From the NCBI GenBank assembly GCA_913062655.1, contig CAJXXO010000176.1:1-5789 (forward strand): a stretch of DNA of 5,789 bases. Reading direction: 5' to 3'. The stretch's first letter is position 1. Each line of letters opens with the position of its first letter. The translations under genes and the position numbers were made by a program. Positions 1-5,789 of this stretch are shown here, piece by piece. The notes beneath the pieces are model-generated. The model was not told the DNA's origin. It saw nothing but the letters and a program-made list of their open reading frames with translations, and did not search any database. Source of the DNA: an uncultured Bacteroidota bacterium (GTDB taxonomy: Bacteria; Bacteroidota; Bacteroidia; Chitinophagales; S012-47).

Positions 1-1
1 T

Positions 2-490
2 GTGGAAAGTGAGGAGGGACGTGGCTCTACCTTTACCGTCACCATTCCTGTAAAGAAGAGTGATACGGTGCAGCAAGAAGCCGCAAAGAGAGAGCAGCAC
101 AGCGACAAGGCCAGCCTGGAAGGCTACCATGTACTGCTGGTAGAGGACAACCGTGTCAATCAGCGGATTGCAATGCGATTTTTACAGCGATGGTCGGCAG
201 AAGTAACGCTGGCAGAAAATGGACAGGAGGCAATGGATATCATGGCCAAAGCGTCATTTGACTTGGTATTAATGGATTTGCAAATGCCTATTATGGATGG
301 CTATGCTTGCGCCCGTGCCATTCGCCAGTTGGACGACCCTGCTAAAGCCGGTATTCCCATCATTGCCCTTACGGCTTCCGCCTTGATAGAGGTACAAAAG
401 GAGGTGCTCGGTGCTGGCATGAATGACTTTGTAACCAAACCATTCAATCCGCAAGACCTCTACAAAAAGATCGCTAAGCAGCTTCGTTAG
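2..490 (+). CDS. Hybrid sensor histidine kinase, C-terminal part (ATPase end plus receiver domain), 5'-truncated
   Basis: This is the 3' end of a gene that begins before the window, so the GTG at base 2 is an internal Val codon and not a start. The first ~17 residues (SEEGRGSTFTVTIP) match the last strand of a histidine-kinase HATPase_c domain. A charged linker follows (about 18-41) and then a full response-regulator receiver domain (about 42-162). The receiver keeps the expected residues, numbered from the window edge: acidic pair E48/D49, phospho-acceptor D92 in LMDLQMP, T124 in ALTAS and K146 in TKPF. The protein ends just after the domain with no DNA-binding output, so this is a hybrid kinase whose terminal receiver either passes phosphate on (for example to an Hpt protein) or acts in cis. 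Sensor, dimerisation domain and catalytic boxes lie outside the window. The TAG stop at 488-490 overlaps the stop of the convergent VWA gene. Confidence 0.93.
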   Translation: MESEEGRGSTFTVTIPVKKSDTVQQEAAKREQHSDKASLEGYHVLLVEDNRVNQRIAMRFLQRWSAEVTLAENGQEAMDIMAKASFDLVLMDLQMPIMDGYACARAIRQLDDPAKAGIPIIALTASALIEVQKEVLGAGMNDFVTKPFNPQDLYKKIAKQLR

Positions 491-2592
491 TAGGCGCCAT
501 TAAACCTTCGGATAAACCACTCCAGCCCAAAGAGGCCTACCAGTACAAAGAAGATCCATTTTAAATTGATGATCGCCTGTGTGGTGTAGGTATCCCGTAA
601 TACAGGTCGTACATCTTCGCGGTTGCGAATGTTGTCCGCGAGTTGATCGACTTGGCTGGGGAAAACCAAGGCTCCTCCGGTCTGCTGCGCCAACTGATAC
701 AACAGTTGATGATTGGCCGTGGTTTGTCGTGCTTCCAGGTTGACCGGTTGTACGCTGAATTGCCCATCGGTGGTAAAAGCCTCACCATTAAAAGTCGTAG
801 TGGCGGTGTAGGTATAGTTTCCCACAGGAAAGTAACCGGCCTCAAGGGTGTACGCTTCTCCCGAACGATTGAACGTAAAGGGGTAAACCTCGCCTTCGCT
901 GTTTGCTATCTCAAGCTGTACATCCGGTGTGTTTATCAGCTCGTAGGCGGCATTGTACAGCTCGGCTTCCAGGCGCACCGGTTCATTTTCGTCAAAGATA
1001 TTCTTCGGCAAACTAACGCGAAATGCTCGTTTATCAGCCTTCACCGCCAGGTACTGTACCATCTTACGCAAAAAGTTATCAATCGCCTCATGATTGTTAT
1101 GCTGCAGGTAGTGATACAATCGCCACCGCCAGATGCCCGTCCCGATCCAAACCGCCTGTCGTTCATCTACCGTCTGCCGGAAGGTGAGCAACGGATAGTC
1201 GGTTTGCACTGCACCAATCTGTTGGGTAAGCAGATTGACAGCGTCAGTAGCGGTAGCGTAGTCACCAAAAGGCGCTTGCAGTGGCGGGTACTTCCTTACC
1301 TGTTGTGGCCATTCTTCCGGTACCTTAAATAGATTGAAGCGCGACTGTACAGCCGCCTGCACCTCGTTTAGACTGCCATTGGCATTGTTGATGCGAACCA
1401 TATCCTGCACCTGCTGAAAAGCGTTCAGTTGTGTCTGTGCCCCCAGAATGTACCAAAGGGGCAAGTCTGCCTCTTGTAATTGTTGAATAAGGGCGATATC
1501 GCTATTCTTCACCGGCAATTGATGGAGAATGGCCAGGTCATATTGTTCGGGTTGCGCTACACCTTCTTTTGCATAGCGAAGGGTAACCTCATAATTGCGG
1601 TTTTTTTCGAGTGCAGCCCGCAGGGCGGTAAGGTCGGGGTGGGGCGCATGGGCCAGCATGAGTAGCTGCTGCCGACTGTCTAACACCTCGATAAATATTC
1701 GTTGTCGGTTATTGAGGGCAGAGGCCTCCCCTTCGATGGGGCTCAATTGTACCGCATACTGCTGCACGCCTGTTGCCTCCATATCCAGGAAAATGCTTTT
1801 CTCTATCCACTCCTCGTTGGCATCCAATCGCAGCACCTCCTGGTGCGCTATTGTATTGCCTTCAGGCGTAATGTGCGTGAGGGTAAGTTGTGAGTTTTGG
1901 CCAGCCAGGTTGTAAGCAGCAATGCCTAGTTGTACCTCCAGTTTATCGTCCAGATAGGCGATGCTGTTGTGCCGCACTTGCGAAAGTTGGAGGTCTTTCG
2001 GTTGCACCGTATCGCCCAGTGCGATCGTGTACACGGGGGCATCCAACTGTGAGGCACCATACAATGGGTGGTTTCCCTGGTTGTATACACCATCGGATAC
2101 GACTATGATAGCACCTACATTTTGGTTGACATAGCGATCATACAATCCGTTAAATGCTTGCCCCATATCCGTCACCTTAGCGGCAAACTGTACGGGCAAC
2201 CCCTCTGCCAGACTTTCGCCAAAACGATACGTCTCCACCCGGTAAGATTCGCCCAGCGATGCCGTGGCCTCGGCTAAGGTAGCTGCCAGGGCTGCAGAGT
2301 CTTCAGCCGTTTGCTGGTAGCGTATGGATAAGCTCTCATCTTGCACTACGAGAATGATCGGTTCCTCTGATTCGGTGGTACGGGTGCGTAGGAAAGGCGA
2401 AAGCAATAAGAAGCAGAGTGCCGTAACCCCCACAAACCGCAAGGCGGTCAAACCCACTAACCACCGCTGCGTGCGCGCAGAGGCATACTGAAAGGTGGTA
2501 GCCCGATAGTACAATCCTCCGGCATACACCACCCCGGCCAGGATGCATAATAGGATAAACCATGTCGGATACTGAAAGGCCAATTGCTCCAT
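487..2592 (-). CDS. Membrane-anchored VWA domain protein of the Bacteroidota three-span type
   Basis: The protein has 701 residues and function unknown. Two N-terminal spans (about 9-28 and 45-68) flank a loop carrying R30, R40 and R43, and a third span (about 677-694) is followed by R695-R696. The positive-inside rule therefore puts residues ~70-676 in the periplasm. Residues ~78-195 read as a von Willebrand A domain with an apparently complete MIDAS metal site: DESLS (D85, S87, S89), T141 in TDMGQ and D167 in VVSDG. Residues ~308-515 resemble the glutamine-amidotransferase-like fold often fused to such domains, with GTGIWRWRLY at 484-493, and no catalytic Cys triad is evident. A beta-rich region (~523-615) follows, then LAQQTGG (634-640) and the tail EWFIRRFNGAY. 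The ATG at 2590-2592 has a good ribosome site (GGAGAA, 8 bases upstream). It lies 65 bases after fabG on the same strand, so co-transcription is likely. It may act as a scaffold or in envelope assembly, like Bat proteins, but this is inference. Confidence 0.9.
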   Translation of the reverse strand: MEQLAFQYPTWFILLCILAGVVYAGGLYYRATTFQYASARTQRWLVGLTALRFVGVTALCFLLLSPFLRTRTTESEEPIILVVQDESLSIRYQQTAEDSAALAATLAEATASLGESYRVETYRFGESLAEGLPVQFAAKVTDMGQAFNGLYDRYVNQNVGAIIVVSDGVYNQGNHPLYGASQLDAPVYTIALGDTVQPKDLQLSQVRHNSIAYLDDKLEVQLGIAAYNLAGQNSQLTLTHITPEGNTIAHQEVLRLDANEEWIEKSIFLDMEATGVQQYAVQLSPIEGEASALNNRQRIFIEVLDSRQQLLMLAHAPHPDLTALRAALEKNRNYEVTLRYAKEGVAQPEQYDLAILHQLPVKNSDIALIQQLQEADLPLWYILGAQTQLNAFQQVQDMVRINNANGSLNEVQAAVQSRFNLFKVPEEWPQQVRKYPPLQAPFGDYATATDAVNLLTQQIGAVQTDYPLLTFRQTVDERQAVWIGTGIWRWRLYHYLQHNNHEAIDNFLRKMVQYLAVKADKRAFRVSLPKNIFDENEPVRLEAELYNAAYELINTPDVQLEIANSEGEVYPFTFNRSGEAYTLEAGYFPVGNYTYTATTTFNGEAFTTDGQFSVQPVNLEARQTTANHQLLYQLAQQTGGALVFPSQVDQLADNIRNREDVRPVLRDTYTTQAIINLKWIFFVLVGLFGLEWFIRRFNGAY

Positions 2593-2600
2593 GCGACAAC

Positions 2601-2606
2601 TTCTCC
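2601..2606 (-). promoter_or_regulatory. Ribosome binding site of the VWA gene
   Basis: On the minus strand the sequence reads GGAGAA, separated by 8 bases from the ATG of the VWA gene. It is the only purine-rich Shine-Dalgarno-like site in good position in this window. It supports the chosen start, which also leaves a sensible N-terminal membrane span. Shine-Dalgarno sites are less used in Bacteroidota, so its importance is uncertain. Confidence 0.55.
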
Positions 2607-2636
2607 GCTTCTAACCGCTATCACGGTCGCTTAGTA

Positions 2637-2649
2637 TGCCCTGTGGGCA
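2637..2649. repeat. Short perfect hairpin in the fabG-VWA gap, next to an A/T tract
   Basis: TGCCC-TGT-GGGCA can form a 5-bp stem with a 3-base loop. It lies 8 bases beyond the fabG stop codon and upstream of the VWA gene. On the minus-strand transcript the run of U (opposite A 2649-2654) comes before the stem, which is the wrong order for an intrinsic terminator. On the plus strand the stem is followed by A, not T. It is therefore listed as a hairpin of unknown role. It might be a processing or RNA-stability element between the two cistrons, or chance. Confidence 0.4.
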
Positions 2650-2657
2650 AAAAATGA

Positions 2658-3404
2658 TCAGGTATTCAACGCACCACATACGCTCACCGTTTGGCCCGAT
2701 ACGTAAGTGGATAGGTCGCTGGCGAGAAAAAGGGCTACATTAGCCACCTCGGCTGTGGTACCAAAGCGCTTCATGGGAATATTGCTGAAGTAATTCTCTT
2801 TGGTTGCCTCGTCCAACTGATCGGTCATCTCCGTTTCGATGAAGCCGGGTGCAATGGCATTGCAACGAATGTTTCGTGACCCCAATTCCTGCGCAATAGA
2901 CTTGGTAAACCCAATGATACCTGCTTTCGAGGCCGCATAATTGCTTTGTCCGGCATTACCTTTCATACCTACAATGGAGGTGATGTTGATGATAGAGCCA
3001 CCCCGGTTTTTCATCATCGGCCGGGCCAACTGCTTGGTCATATTGAAAACCGATTTCAGGTTGGTGTCGATCACCTTGTCCCACTGCTCTTCGCTCATGC
3101 GAAGAATCAGGTTGTCTTGCGTAATACCGGCATTGTTCACCGCAATGTCGATAGCGCCAAAATCGGCTAGTATACTGGTGATCAGCTTTTCGGTATCTTC
3201 AAAACTGGCCGCATCACTTTGATAGGCTTTGGCTTGCACGCCAAGACCGGTTAACGCTTGCTCCAACTGTTGGGCCCGCTCAGCAGAGGAGCGATAGGTA
3301 AAGGCCACATCTGCTCCAGCCTGTGCAAAGGTGCGGGCTATGCCTTCGCCAATGCCACGGGAAGCTCCCGTCACAATGGCTTTCTTTCCTTCAAGTAGTT
3401 TCAT
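2658..3404 (-). CDS. fabG: 3-oxoacyl-[acyl-carrier-protein] reductase FabG
   Basis: This cytoplasmic enzyme performs the first reduction of type II fatty-acid elongation, 3-oxoacyl-ACP to (R)-3-hydroxyacyl-ACP with NADPH. The 248-residue protein is a classical short-chain dehydrogenase of usual family length. It has the Rossmann glycine motif TGASRGIG (12-19), D64 in a QSDA segment, NNAG (90-93) and the catalytic tetrad N115, S143, Y156 (YAASK) and K160, followed by the PGFIETEMT loop. The C-terminus is VSVCGALNT, where family members more often have a second Gly in place of the Ala. I chose the ATG at 3402-3404 (MKLLEGKKA). An in-frame TTG at 3411-3413 would add only three residues that are not typical of the family. 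No clear Shine-Dalgarno site precedes the ATG. The gene is divergent from the TPR kinase and upstream of the VWA gene. Some FabG-like proteins act in other pathways, but motif content and length favour FabG. Confidence 0.93.
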   Translation of the reverse strand: MKLLEGKKAIVTGASRGIGEGIARTFAQAGADVAFTYRSSAERAQQLEQALTGLGVQAKAYQSDAASFEDTEKLITSILADFGAIDIAVNNAGITQDNLILRMSEEQWDKVIDTNLKSVFNMTKQLARPMMKNRGGSIINITSIVGMKGNAGQSNYAASKAGIIGFTKSIAQELGSRNIRCNAIAPGFIETEMTDQLDEATKENYFSNIPMKRFGTTAEVANVALFLASDLSTYVSGQTVSVCGALNT

Positions 3405-3421
3405 GGGTGTCAATTATGTCG

Positions 3422-3452
3422 CTAAGATAAGGCCTTTGCCTTGGAACACTAA
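3422..3452 (-). promoter_or_regulatory. Candidate Bacteroidota-type promoter for fabG
   Basis: Reading the minus strand, TTAG (3452-3449) is followed after exactly 19 bases by TATCTTAG (3429-3422). The primary sigma factor of Bacteroidota recognises roughly TTTG, about 19-21 bases, then TAnnTTTG. This gives 3 of 4 and 5 of 6 defined positions. Transcription would begin near 3415, leaving a leader of about 10 bases before the fabG ATG. The match was found by eye in a short AT-rich region, so chance is a real possibility. Confidence 0.35.
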
Positions 3453-3453
3453 T

Positions 3454-3490
3454 GGTGGATTCTACGTACGCTTTTCATACGTATACCACC
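3454..3490. repeat. Imperfect inverted repeat with two TACGTA cores in the divergent intergenic region
   Basis: The outer arms are GGTGG (3454-3458) and CCACC (3486-3490). The inner arms are TACGTACG (3463-3470) and CATACGTA (3476-3483), which pair with one C-A mismatch around the 5-base loop CTTTT. The two TACGTA hexamers are themselves palindromes and lie 15 bases apart, start to start. The element lies between the divergent starts of fabG and the TPR kinase, just upstream of the candidate fabG -33 box, where a transcription-factor operator could reach both genes. It could also fold as a hairpin in a leader RNA. No regulator gene is visible nearby. Confidence 0.45.
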
Positions 3491-3520
3491 GCATCGTTAC
3501 AGAATCTAATGGATATGATG

Positions 3521-3528
3521 TAATTTAA
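3521..3528 (+). promoter_or_regulatory. Weak candidate -7 element for the TPR kinase
   Basis: TAATTTAA matches 4 of the 6 defined positions of the Bacteroidota -7 box TAnnTTTG and lies 26 bases upstream of the TTG start. The region about 20 bases upstream (GTTAC, 3496-3500) is a poor -33 match. It is the best-placed plus-strand candidate in the intergenic region, but I give it little weight. Confidence 0.15.
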
Positions 3529-3554
3529 CCAACTGTACCCCAAAAGCTAAGCTG

Positions 3555-5558
3555 TTGTTACGCCTCTTATTGCTGATTCTTGTATTTGCCCCAACGATAC
3601 TGTGTGCGCAAACCATTGATAGTTTGCGGCAAGTAGCGGCTCAATCTGATCTTTCTACCGAAAAAAGAATAGCCGTCTATGTCGATTTGGGCTTCGCCTA
3701 TTGGCAGGTTGATGCGGATTCAGCATTGTGGTATGGCGAAGAAGTGTTGAAACTGGCCACCGACATTGAGCAGCAAAAAGGGCAGATGGAGGGCCACAAC
3801 ATTAAGGGCATTGCCTACTGGGCAAAGGGCAATTACCCTGAAGCCATTGACGCTTACCGTAAGGGCTTGGCTATTGCCCAATCAGACACGGCTTTTGCTT
3901 ATGCTATTCCCTCCTTGTTAACCAATATTGGAATTTGTTTTAAGGAAATCGGTAGCTACGACAAAGCCCTGGACAACTACCTGAACGCACTGTCGCTGGT
4001 AAAAAACAACCCGGTTACCTACGCCAGTACCCTCAACAATATCGGCCTGATCTATCAGGAGCTACATCAATATGACAAAGCCCTTTCCTATCATCAGCAA
4101 GCCCTGGCGGTAGCCGATACGTTCACTCGCTACCCCCGGGTTAAGGTTAGTATCCGCAACAATATTGGTAATGTACACTTTCATCAAAAGGCTTGGACTA
4201 AGGCAGAAGCCAGTTTTCTGCAAGCCCTCGAGGAGGCTCGTGAGCTTGGCGCTAAAGGGGCAGAGGCTGACGCGTTGAACAATTTAGGTGTATTGGCCCA
4301 AGAGCGCCAACAGTGGACTAAAGCACGAGAATATACACTAGCATCGCTGCGGCTGGCTGAAGAGACGGGACAACAGGTGGAGGTGGGGGAAGCGCTGTTG
4401 CGGTTAGCAAAAATTGAACGGGAAACCGATAAACTCTGGAATGCGCGCTATTTTGCCGACAGTGCGCTTTCTATAGGGAAGCGCCACGATCAGTTGTCGC
4501 TACAGCGCAATGCCAATCAAGAGTTGGCCCAGGTATACGAGGGGCTGCGCTATGGGATGAAGGCTCTGGAATATTACAAAGCATTTGATCAATTATCAGA
4601 CAGCTTACTCAGCGAAAAGAAGACCCAACAGATACAAGAGATTGAAGCCGCATATGCCCTACGTAACATAGAGGCAGAGAATGAGCAATTGGCAGAACTG
4701 GCTGCCTTGCGTGAAGCACAGGTGGAAAGGGAAAAGAGACGAAGCGGCTGGTTGGCTATTGGCGTGGTGGTATTGGCCGGCCTGGCCATTGCGACCATCA
4801 TTTTGTTGTTGATGGTGCGCAAGAGCTTGGCCCAACAGCGAAAGCAAAAAGCAGAATTGGAAGAGCTCAATGCCATCAAAGACCAGATGTTCTCGATCGT
4901 GTCACACGACTTCAAAAGCCCGCTCAACTCCCTGCGCAGTATCCTCAACCTGGTAGAAGAGGGAGAACTTACCGATGACGATCTCAAGCGGGTTATTCCA
5001 GCGCTGCAAAAGGAATTGGGGCACTCCTCGCAGCTATTGGAAAACTTACTCTTTTGGGCCAAGACCCAGATGAAAGGAATTAAAGTACATGCCAATGAGA
5101 TTGACTTGCGGCCCCTCATTCGCTTTGATGAAGACCTGCTGCTTCCTATGGCCGAGAAAAAAGAGATTGAGCTGAAGGTGGACCTACCGGAGTCGCTGCC
5201 CGCCTATGCCGATGAGGATATGATCCAGTTGGTGATACGCAACATCATGAGCAATGCCATCAAGTTTACCCCACAAGGCGGTACGGTAAAGGTGAATGCT
5301 TTTACCGAAGAAGAACATTGGTGCATACAGGTGAAAGATACGGGTGTGGGCATTCCTCCGGAGAAGAAAGCCCGCCTCTTTGAAATGAACAACAATTACA
5401 AGACGCGGGGCACCGATAATGAGAAGGGCAGTGGCCTGGGGCTTAAACTATGCAAAGAGTTCATCGAGAAAAATCGGGGTTGGATTTGGGTAAGCTCAGA
5501 AGAAGGCGAAGGGACCACCTTTTCATTTACCGTCCCCAAGCGGCCACCCTTGGATTGA
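3555..5558 (+). CDS. TPR-repeat sensor histidine kinase with one transmembrane span
   Basis: The protein has 667 residues. A hydrophobic N-terminus (1-18, cleavage likely after LCA before Q19) reads as a signal peptide. Residues ~41-350 hold about eight TPR-like repeats (for example GNYPEAIDAYRKGL, GSYDKALDNYLNAL, HQYDKALSYHQQAL), predicted periplasmic. A charged coiled coil (352-397), one membrane span (about 399-420) and a second short coiled coil lead to a cytoplasmic HisKA domain with phospho-acceptor H451 (SHDFKSPL). The HATPase_c domain keeps N567 (N box), DTGVGIP (595-601) and GSGLGL (625-630). It has no receiver or DNA-binding domain, so it should phosphorylate a separate regulator not in this window. 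The signal is probably a protein or peptide bound by the TPRs (inference). No ATG occurs in frame between the stop at 3516-3518 and about residue 78, and TTG at 3555 (or CTG just before) is the only start that keeps the signal peptide. tag follows 52 bases downstream without an evident terminator. Confidence 0.92.
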   Translation: MLRLLLLILVFAPTILCAQTIDSLRQVAAQSDLSTEKRIAVYVDLGFAYWQVDADSALWYGEEVLKLATDIEQQKGQMEGHNIKGIAYWAKGNYPEAIDAYRKGLAIAQSDTAFAYAIPSLLTNIGICFKEIGSYDKALDNYLNALSLVKNNPVTYASTLNNIGLIYQELHQYDKALSYHQQALAVADTFTRYPRVKVSIRNNIGNVHFHQKAWTKAEASFLQALEEARELGAKGAEADALNNLGVLAQERQQWTKAREYTLASLRLAEETGQQVEVGEALLRLAKIERETDKLWNARYFADSALSIGKRHDQLSLQRNANQELAQVYEGLRYGMKALEYYKAFDQLSDSLLSEKKTQQIQEIEAAYALRNIEAENEQLAELAALREAQVEREKRRSGWLAIGVVVLAGLAIATIILLLMVRKSLAQQRKQKAELEELNAIKDQMFSIVSHDFKSPLNSLRSILNLVEEGELTDDDLKRVIPALQKELGHSSQLLENLLFWAKTQMKGIKVHANEIDLRPLIRFDEDLLLPMAEKKEIELKVDLPESLPAYADEDMIQLVIRNIMSNAIKFTPQGGTVKVNAFTEEEHWCIQVKDTGVGIPPEKKARLFEMNNNYKTRGTDNEKGSGLGLKLCKEFIEKNRGWIWVSSEEGEGTTFSFTVPKRPPLD

Positions 5559-5610
5559 GTAATCCGCACGTTCCGTTTTTGGTTAACCCCGCTTTTGGTA
5601 CTTTCCAGTT

Positions 5611-5789
5611 ATGAGCCAACAAGAACCTACCCGCTGCGCCTGGTGCGGCACCGATCCGCTGTATGTCGCCTATCACGATGAGGAGTGGGGTGTGCCCGAA
5701 CATGATGATCGCAAACTTTTTGAGGCGGTTATTTTGGATGGCTTTCAGGCCGGGCTGAGCTGGCTGACGGTGTTGAAGAAGCGGGAGAA
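5611..5789 (+). CDS. tag: DNA-3-methyladenine glycosylase I, 5' part (cut by window end)
   Basis: The first 59 codons are present, and the frame is open to the last base. The product removes 3-methyladenine from alkylated DNA, the first step of base-excision repair. The N-terminus is a strong Tag match: RCAWCG, DPLYVAYHDEEWGVP (15-29), KLFEAVILDGF and QAGLSW (46-51), then LKKRE. Aligned by memory to E. coli Tag with an offset of five, C9 and H22 match the N-terminal zinc ligands Cys4 and His17, Y21 and W51 match the base-stacking Tyr16 and Trp46, and D43 stands where E. coli has Glu38. The distal His and Cys zinc ligands lie beyond the window. The ATG at 5611 leaves a short N-terminal extension of about five residues compared with E. 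coli. No Shine-Dalgarno site is evident. It may be read from the kinase transcript, since the 52-base gap has no convincing promoter or terminator. Confidence 0.93.
   Translation, partial: MSQQEPTRCAWCGTDPLYVAYHDEEWGVPEHDDRKLFEAVILDGFQAGLSWLTVLKKRE

Noticed and set aside
643..1332. A 229-codon open frame on the plus strand opposite the VWA gene
   Set aside because: It lies wholly antisense to a well-supported membrane protein, its translation shows no recognisable domain or motif, and it is explained as a shadow frame.
2336..2599. An 87-codon minus-strand frame overlapping the start of the VWA gene
   Set aside because: It is out of frame with the VWA protein. Only the VWA frame gives sensible membrane spans and a MIDAS motif at this location.
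3405..3413. In-frame TTG upstream as an alternative fabG start
   Set aside because: It adds only Met-Thr-Pro before the family-typical MKLLEGKKA start at 3404, so the ATG is preferred.
3429..3442. Small inverted repeat AAGGC-CTTT-GCCTT in the fabG upstream region
   Set aside because: The stem is 5 bp with a short loop and no T tract. It falls within the spacer of the candidate fabG promoter and is within chance expectation.
3514..3519. TATGAT resembling an E. coli sigma-70 -10 box upstream of the TPR kinase
   Set aside because: No -35 match lies 16-18 bases upstream, and Bacteroidota primary sigma factors do not use this consensus.
3541..3549. Minus-strand TAGCTTTTG as a -7 box for fabG
   Set aside because: It is about 137 bases upstream of the fabG ATG, the element has three spacer bases instead of two, and no -33 match lies at the right distance.
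4589..5119. A 176-codon open frame on the minus strand inside the TPR kinase
   Set aside because: It is antisense to the HisKA and coiled-coil region, is rich in Ser and Cys, as shadow frames often are, and has no recognisable family.
5577..5599. Direct repeat TTTTGGT (two copies 16 bases apart) and GGTTAACC palindrome before tag, with TACTTTCC as a possible promoter
   Set aside because: The repeats are short. As a promoter, the spacing of 17 bases is too short, and the predicted start would fall at or after the tag ATG.
1..5789. Novel defence system, mobile element, CRISPR array or RNA gene
   Set aside because: I found no transposase, integrase, nuclease, reverse transcriptase, repeat array or tRNA-like fold. 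All sizeable coding regions belong to recognisable chromosomal families.

Overview
The window looks like an ordinary chromosomal segment of a member of the Bacteroidota. The protein families suggest this: a TPR-repeat sensor histidine kinase with one membrane span, a three-span VWA protein ending in the EWF-x-RR-x-NGAY-type tail common in this phylum, and a FabG that starts MKLLEGKKA. Most starts also lack a clear Shine-Dalgarno sequence. Base composition is near 50% GC, which would fit a marine or activated-sludge Saprospirales-like lineage, but I cannot fix the genus from this sequence.

Layout from left to right: (1) 2-490 (+) is the 3' end of a hybrid sensor kinase, with the last strand of its ATPase domain and a complete C-terminal receiver domain. 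(2) 487-2592 (-) is a 701-residue membrane-anchored VWA protein that overlaps gene 1 tail to tail by 4 bases. (3) 2658-3404 (-) is fabG, 3-oxoacyl-ACP reductase, 65 bases upstream of the VWA gene and probably co-transcribed with it. (4) 3405-3554 is a 150-base divergent intergenic region with a weak Bacteroidota-type promoter for fabG and an imperfect inverted repeat containing two TACGTA cores. (5) 3555-5558 (+) is a TPR-containing sensor histidine kinase that appears to start at TTG. (6) 5611-5789 (+) is the 5' end of tag, 3-methyladenine DNA glycosylase I, cut by the window edge. No stretch longer than 300 bases lacks a gene.

The genes do not form one obvious pathway. Two are signalling kinases facing outward around a two-gene leftward unit (fabG and the VWA gene), and neither kinase has a separate response-regulator gene visible here. 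FabG serves fatty-acid elongation and Tag serves base-excision repair. I see no mobile element, CRISPR array, RNA gene, phage gene or recognisable defence system. The points most worth a second look are the VWA protein with its intact metal-binding motif, the inverted repeat between the divergent genes, the TTG start of the TPR kinase and the tail-to-tail overlap.
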